The translations under genes and the position numbers were made by a program. Of a DNA stretch of 64,000 bases, positions 60,280-64,000 are shown piece by piece. Numbering within the stretch: position 1 is the stretch's first letter; each line of letters opens with the position of its first letter. This DNA comes from Linnemannia schmuckeri (lineage: Eukaryota > Mortierellomycota > Mortierellomycetes > Mortierellales > Mortierellaceae). The stretch lies in contig JANATG010000014.1 of NCBI GenBank assembly GCA_029449235.1, positions 62,001-126,000 of the forward strand, written 5' to 3'. The notes under the pieces are model-generated. The model was not told the origin of the DNA. It was given only the letters and a program-made list of their open reading frames with translations, and ran no database searches.

Positions 60280-62301
60280 TTACTCTGCGAATCGGAAGAG
60301 TCTGCCAACACACTCCCGATATACCCCATACCACGCCTTGTGCTTCACATCCGGACGAAGCGTCAACATCTTCTTCTGTAGCTCTGCCGTCACCGCGTCC
60401 TCGGGTTTACCAATGTACAAATTGTAATGGATTCCTCGCATGACAGTCAAGCGTGGCCACGCCTTGGCCATCCATTCTAGTTCTGGTTCTTGGATCCGAT
60501 GATCCACACCTGTAAATCCAAACACCTCTAGTTTTTCTAACGCGCCAAGACGGTCGAGGCCTGATGCGAGGGAAAGCTCCATGGTTTCGAGGATGGGTCC
60601 GTGGCCTACGAGGTATGTCCGACCACCGTACGAGTACCGGTTGTTTCCGTAAATACTGTATTCAAGGTCGTCTCTGTTGAGGTACTCGTGCCCCAGATCC
60701 AGGGTGGTCAGTTTGGTCAGGCTGGCGAGGCGGTCATAGACTTGATGGTGTTGTTCCCGGAATTGTCGATGTTTGTTGATGACCCTTTGCTGCTCCTCTA
60801 AAAGCGAGCTGTTTTCTGACGTTTTCAAGATTTGGATTGCTTCATCATAGATCTCCTCTTCGTCACTATTCAACCGTTGGAACCCGATGAGTTGACAGCG
60901 GAAGAACTCGAGATCCTTGCACAACCAGGGCGGTCGCCCCAGTAAATGATTTGCCTCAATCCTATGGACGATTGCGTCAAAGATCCGGAGATATGGACAG
61001 TTCTCCAAGAGCTCATTCATCTCATTGACCTCTGCCATCATTTTTTTAAGCTTGTTTGGGTGGATCGTCTCGACGAAATCAGAGTTTCTGAACACTTGCA
61101 GGAGCTTGCAGTATTTTGCCAGCATAGGGCCGAGATCTGGATAAGATGCATCGATAGTCAACTCGGTCAAGAAGGGCAAGCTGGGAAGCACATCAAAGGC
61201 AACCTCGGTCATGAACTCGCTTTGCCCGTACTGGCAGACGTCCAAGAAATGAAGCCCCGAGAGCCGACTCGGGATCCCGTCCAGAAGAGGGCTCACTGTG
61301 AAATCTGTCTTCCATTTCCAATCGCCCTCAAAGAACGTGTCGTCCTCCTTGTCTTGGTCATAGTTGATATGGTCCAACATAGTTAACAAGTACATGACAC
61401 CCAAATGCTCCAGATTTGGGAGGTACTTGAGGAGGTTGTGGAATGCGATCCCTGAAATAGATTTTTCGATGACGAGGGTTCGGAGGTGAGGGTATGTCTT
61501 GTCGAGGGGTCTGTCTTCGACTGGGTCGTAACCTGTGTAGAGACGCCGAAGATTCGGCAGGATCTCCAGGTATTCTACCAGGTCGAGTTGCTTATAATCG
61601 ATTCGCAGCGACGTAAGCGTTCTATGATGAACCAACAAGGCCCTCCGAAAGAACGCCGGCGAGATAATCCGATCGAGCTTTCTGGACTCTAGTGCAGATA
61701 GCCTCAAATCACACAGAGCCGAGATCCGAAAAATCAACAACCACAACTGCCAAATCATCCGCCAAGTGGCAGAATCAAACTCTTTACAAAGCTGAACGTC
61801 CTCTTGCAAAAGCCCTTCCAAAATCTCCCTCTCCTCGCTCGTCAAGCTCTCTGGCCACACAGCCGCCTCTTTCTTAGACCCGCCTTGACTCCAAGGTATA
61901 TCGATCCAAAGTGTCTTCAACCGTCGACAATCTCCAATATCGGTAACAACACTACTCACAATCCAGGAGAAAATAGAGAGGTGGCGGATGTGATGCCCAT
62001 GCTTTTGCATAACTTGTCGGGTCCAGTCGGGCGTCTTTCTATGGTGCGGGCACCACCACCCATCTTTGTGGTAGTATCCGTATGGGTCGACCATACTGGG
62101 CCATCCATAGAGGCGATCGTGAATGGTATGCCAGAGTGAAGGGATGAAGACCTCGTTCCAGAGGCGTGAGGTTTGGACGCAGGCATAGAGGTCAGGTGGC
62201 GTGAGGTGGGCTGCGATCTGGGTCTGGAGCTCCGGTAGACCAACGACACGATCTGCGCTGGGTGCCTTTGCCATAGGTAATGAGGATGTTTGGGCGTTCA
62301 T
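60280..62301 (-). CDS. F-box/LRR protein, single exon, distinct subfamily
   Basis: The frame is open from 62454, but the start chosen is ATG 62299-62301 (MNAQTSSLPMAKAPS), because the upstream part is low-complexity and Phe-rich; this gives 673 codons plus stop. The F-box is at about residues 20-62 (VVGLPELQTQIAAHLTP, then SRLWNEVFIPSLWHTIHD). Leucine-rich segments follow (LPNLRRLYTGYDP, LPFLTELTIDASYP, LTKLTTLDLGHEYLN) to the C terminus. It lacks the intron found in the cluster copies at 42-52 kb and differs from them around the F-box (WHTIHD), so it belongs to another subfamily. It may be a substrate receptor of an SCF ligase. Confidence 0.8.
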   Translation of the reverse strand: MNAQTSSLPMAKAPSADRVVGLPELQTQIAAHLTPPDLYACVQTSRLWNEVFIPSLWHTIHDRLYGWPSMVDPYGYYHKDGWWCPHHRKTPDWTRQVMQKHGHHIRHLSIFSWIVSSVVTDIGDCRRLKTLWIDIPWSQGGSKKEAAVWPESLTSEEREILEGLLQEDVQLCKEFDSATWRMIWQLWLLIFRISALCDLRLSALESRKLDRIISPAFFRRALLVHHRTLTSLRIDYKQLDLVEYLEILPNLRRLYTGYDPVEDRPLDKTYPHLRTLVIEKSISGIAFHNLLKYLPNLEHLGVMYLLTMLDHINYDQDKEDDTFFEGDWKWKTDFTVSPLLDGIPSRLSGLHFLDVCQYGQSEFMTEVAFDVLPSLPFLTELTIDASYPDLGPMLAKYCKLLQVFRNSDFVETIHPNKLKKMMAEVNEMNELLENCPYLRIFDAIVHRIEANHLLGRPPWLCKDLEFFRCQLIGFQRLNSDEEEIYDEAIQILKTSENSSLLEEQQRVINKHRQFREQHHQVYDRLASLTKLTTLDLGHEYLNRDDLEYSIYGNNRYSYGGRTYLVGHGPILETMELSLASGLDRLGALEKLEVFGFTGVDHRIQEPELEWMAKAWPRLTVMRGIHYNLYIGKPEDAVTAELQKKMLTLRPDVKHKAWYGVYRECVGRLFRFAE

Positions 62302-62720
62302 GGGAATGAAATGGGAAGGTTTTGTAGTTGAGGAAGGATAAAAGAAAGGTGTTATGTGTGTGTGTGTGGAAGTGAAGGTGGGAAAGGAGAAGGAAGGAAG
62401 GAGCAAAAAAATTGAACTGGTGAAGCATGAAGGCGCACAATGGGCAAGCCACACAACGATGAGGCGCAGTAGACCACATTCTGCTGCGGGCTGCGGGCAA
62501 AAAAAGTTTTGAACGTAGTAGAAATGGGACGATTATCATTTGCACTCAGGAACCAGGATTGAGATGCAGCTCACAAGCACATTGTCCTTGACCGTCTTGG
62601 ATCTGTAAATACTCTGCAAGTCAATAAAGCGACTGAGCGATCTTCAGGTGATCTGTATAACGGTGAAAGTCAAGCAAACGCATTTGTGTTTTCATTTGTG
62701 TCATAATAGAGAGTCTATGA
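62302..62720. promoter_or_regulatory. Upstream flank of the 60-62 kb F-box gene
   Basis: This has the purine-rich look (on the plus strand) of a fungal promoter and 5' UTR read from the minus strand, with a (GT)n run at about 62357-62370. No gene. Confidence 0.4.
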
Positions 62721-62724
62721 CTCG

Positions 62725-62960
62725 ACATTCAGGGCACAACCTCAAGTGGTGAGCTCTATGCCATGAAAACTATCGACGTAACGGATCCCGGTACAAAAAA
62801 AAATAGTGTTAGGCACCGTTGACGAGCAGGCCGAATCGATTGTTTCCTCCATGGGAATGAATTGCTGCGTCTTGTCCATCCTAACACCTTTGCATTGACT
62901 GAAGAATGCCCAAATGAAATGGAAACGTACATCAACATTGGAAACAGGAGCTCGAGGATT
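62725..62960 (+). pseudogene. Protein kinase N-lobe fragment
   Basis: The plus strand shows GTTSSGELYAMKTIDVTDP, resembling the glycine-loop end and the VAVK-type lysine (YAMK) of a kinase, soon followed by a TGA. In another frame ELLRLVHPNTFALTEECP follows, matching the helix C and HPNI region. The frame change and stop, and the absence of a catalytic loop downstream, mark it as a relic. It is unlike the kinase pseudogene at 52-54 kb. Confidence 0.5.
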
Positions 62961-63547
62961 GTTAATGTCGTGACCATTTTCAGGACGGAGGTTGTCTCCG
63001 CTTTGCATGTGCAGAAAAGGCTGCCCCTGAGGCTCAGGAATCGCCAAAGGAACCGTTAACGGAGTCCAACGAGAGGATTTTGATCTAGTAATTGGAGGTC
63101 TCGCCTAAGTGTATGAAAATGAATGCCATTAATCGAATTAAATTGTATATCGTACCTTGAGAAAATTGTCGTCATCCGTGGGTGGTCTCCTTGACACACA
63201 TTCCTTATCGTTATTGTATCTTTCTTCATTGCATTCCTGCTTTCGTTTGTTGACATTATTAAAGCATTTTTTTTTCACCAGTAATAGCTCTTTTCTCCAG
63301 TGAGTGTTGAACAATTGAAACATGGTCGAACAAATAAGACATGCAGGGATGTAGGTAAAAAGGCATGGACTTTGAGCAGAAAGAGCAAGAAAAAAAGGGA
63401 GTCTCAACATCTTTTTGATTTAGTCCGCATCGACAACGTTTCTCTCACTCAAGAGAAAAAATACTTCCAACACATACACAATGCACGAACGATATTGCTT
63501 GCCTTTTTCACTTTTTTTTTTTATTTATTTATCGCAAAATAAGAGAT
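62961..63547. other. 590-bp spacer, no gene seen
   Basis: AT-rich sequence between the kinase fragment and the 3' end of the next F-box gene. Confidence 0.4.
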
Positions 63548-64000
63548 TTACAGCAAGGACTCTTCATGGTTGGTATCGAGACACACCTGCCGGAACACCC
63601 TCCGAACAAAGGCAGCTGTCTCGGATGCGATCAAGTTCCTGGCAAGCGAGAGGGTTTTGAGGGAGGGAGTTGCTGCTACGAGGAATAAGATGTCATTGAG
63701 TGTTAACATGCTGTTTGTGGGGCAGTGGAGGTCTGAGGCAACATCTTGGCCAGGAAGGCTACCGACCCATTTTGCGGGGATGAGGAGGTCTTGGATATGG
63801 GGGAAGCGGTAGTCGACTGTAGGGAGGAGGAGAATGTCGCCTGGGTTAGGGGTATCAGAGGGCGCTAGTGATGTGGGCGAATCGGTGGTCGCGGCGGTAG
63901 AGATGAGGTCCTTGAGGTGGTGACAAGAGGCGCGAACGACACGAAGCGATCCGAAGCCCTGTAGCCTTTGAAAGAACTTGACCGTTGTTGCCTTGTCCGG
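63548..64000 (-). CDS. F-box/LRR-type protein, C-terminal end (partial)
   Basis: A minus-strand frame is open from the right edge (64000) to TAA at 63548-63550, 150 residues. It reads TVKFFQRLQGFGSLRVVRA near its start, then VDYRFPHIQDLLIPAKW, and ends with TPSLKTLSLARNLIAS. This matches the order of C-terminal blocks in the F-box/LRR copies at 42-52 kb (a FFxRLQ helix, a FP(S/H) strand, then an A(M/T)P.L strand). The N-terminal F-box lies beyond the window. Confidence 0.7.
   Translation of the reverse strand, partial: PDKATTVKFFQRLQGFGSLRVVRASCHHLKDLISTAATTDSPTSLAPSDTPNPGDILLLPTVDYRFPHIQDLLIPAKWVGSLPGQDVASDLHCPTNSMLTLNDILFLVAATPSLKTLSLARNLIASETAAFVRRVFRQVCLDTNHEESLL

Noticed and set aside
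62302..62454. N-terminal extension of the 60-62 kb F-box protein
   Set aside because: The frame is open but Phe/Ser/Thr-rich like a translated 5' UTR; the next ATG at 62301 leads directly to the F-box.

Overview
This window is nuclear DNA from a filamentous fungus. Genes are monoexonic or split by introns that are mostly about 80-130 nt with GTAAGT/GTATAT/GTACGT-type donors. Intergenic DNA is rich in A/T homopolymers and microsatellites, and many F-box/LRR genes and decayed retrotransposons are present. The gene set (P2X channel, long low-complexity tails, an expanded F-box family, ERG8 and a Lag1 ceramide synthase) suggests an early-diverging lineage, most likely Mortierellomycota (a Mortierella-like species). 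That placement is inferred from general familiarity and was not checked by search. Exon boundaries were derived by hand from splice sites and reading frame, and each multi-exon model given as intact closes in a single frame.

Left part (1-13.5 kb): the 3'-truncated start of a Ser-rich protein on the minus strand; 4.4 kb without a convincing gene; a six-exon RECQ1-like helicase (minus); and, divergent from it, a nine-exon SAPS-type (PP6/Sit4 regulatory subunit) protein (plus). From 13.5 to 18 kb there is mostly non-genic DNA with two decayed coding remnants, one of them a Myb/SANT-like family copy with frameshifts. From 19 to 28 kb are three metabolic or lipid genes: phosphomevalonate kinase ERG8 (plus), a Lag1/TLC ceramide synthase (plus) and an F-box protein (minus).

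Middle part (30-41 kb): a five-exon P2X-type ligand-gated channel gene (plus) that encodes about 1,425 residues, of which about 1,020 are a Ser/Thr-rich cytosolic tail. Its introns carry several long poly-T tracts and an (AG)26 repeat. A convergent F-box protein with a Cys-rich knuckle follows (minus), then a hemerythrin-like HHE gene interrupted by one in-frame TGA, and an intronless SDR/epimerase-family gene.

Right part (42-64 kb): a head-to-tail cluster of F-box/LRR genes on the minus strand (three copies sharing one phase-2 intron at the end of the F-box, one of them with an in-frame TAG, plus a C-terminal fragment at the right edge), and a separate F-box gene at 60-62 kb. Interspersed are a broken Ty3-type integrase fragment, a degraded protein kinase pseudogene, a second kinase fragment, a 5'-truncated LINE with poly-A tail and a 15-bp target-site duplication, and a gene for a small secreted protein. 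The F-box cluster looks like a birth-and-death region with active pseudogenisation and retrotransposition. No CRISPR array, rRNA gene, convincing tRNA gene or bacterial-type operon was seen.
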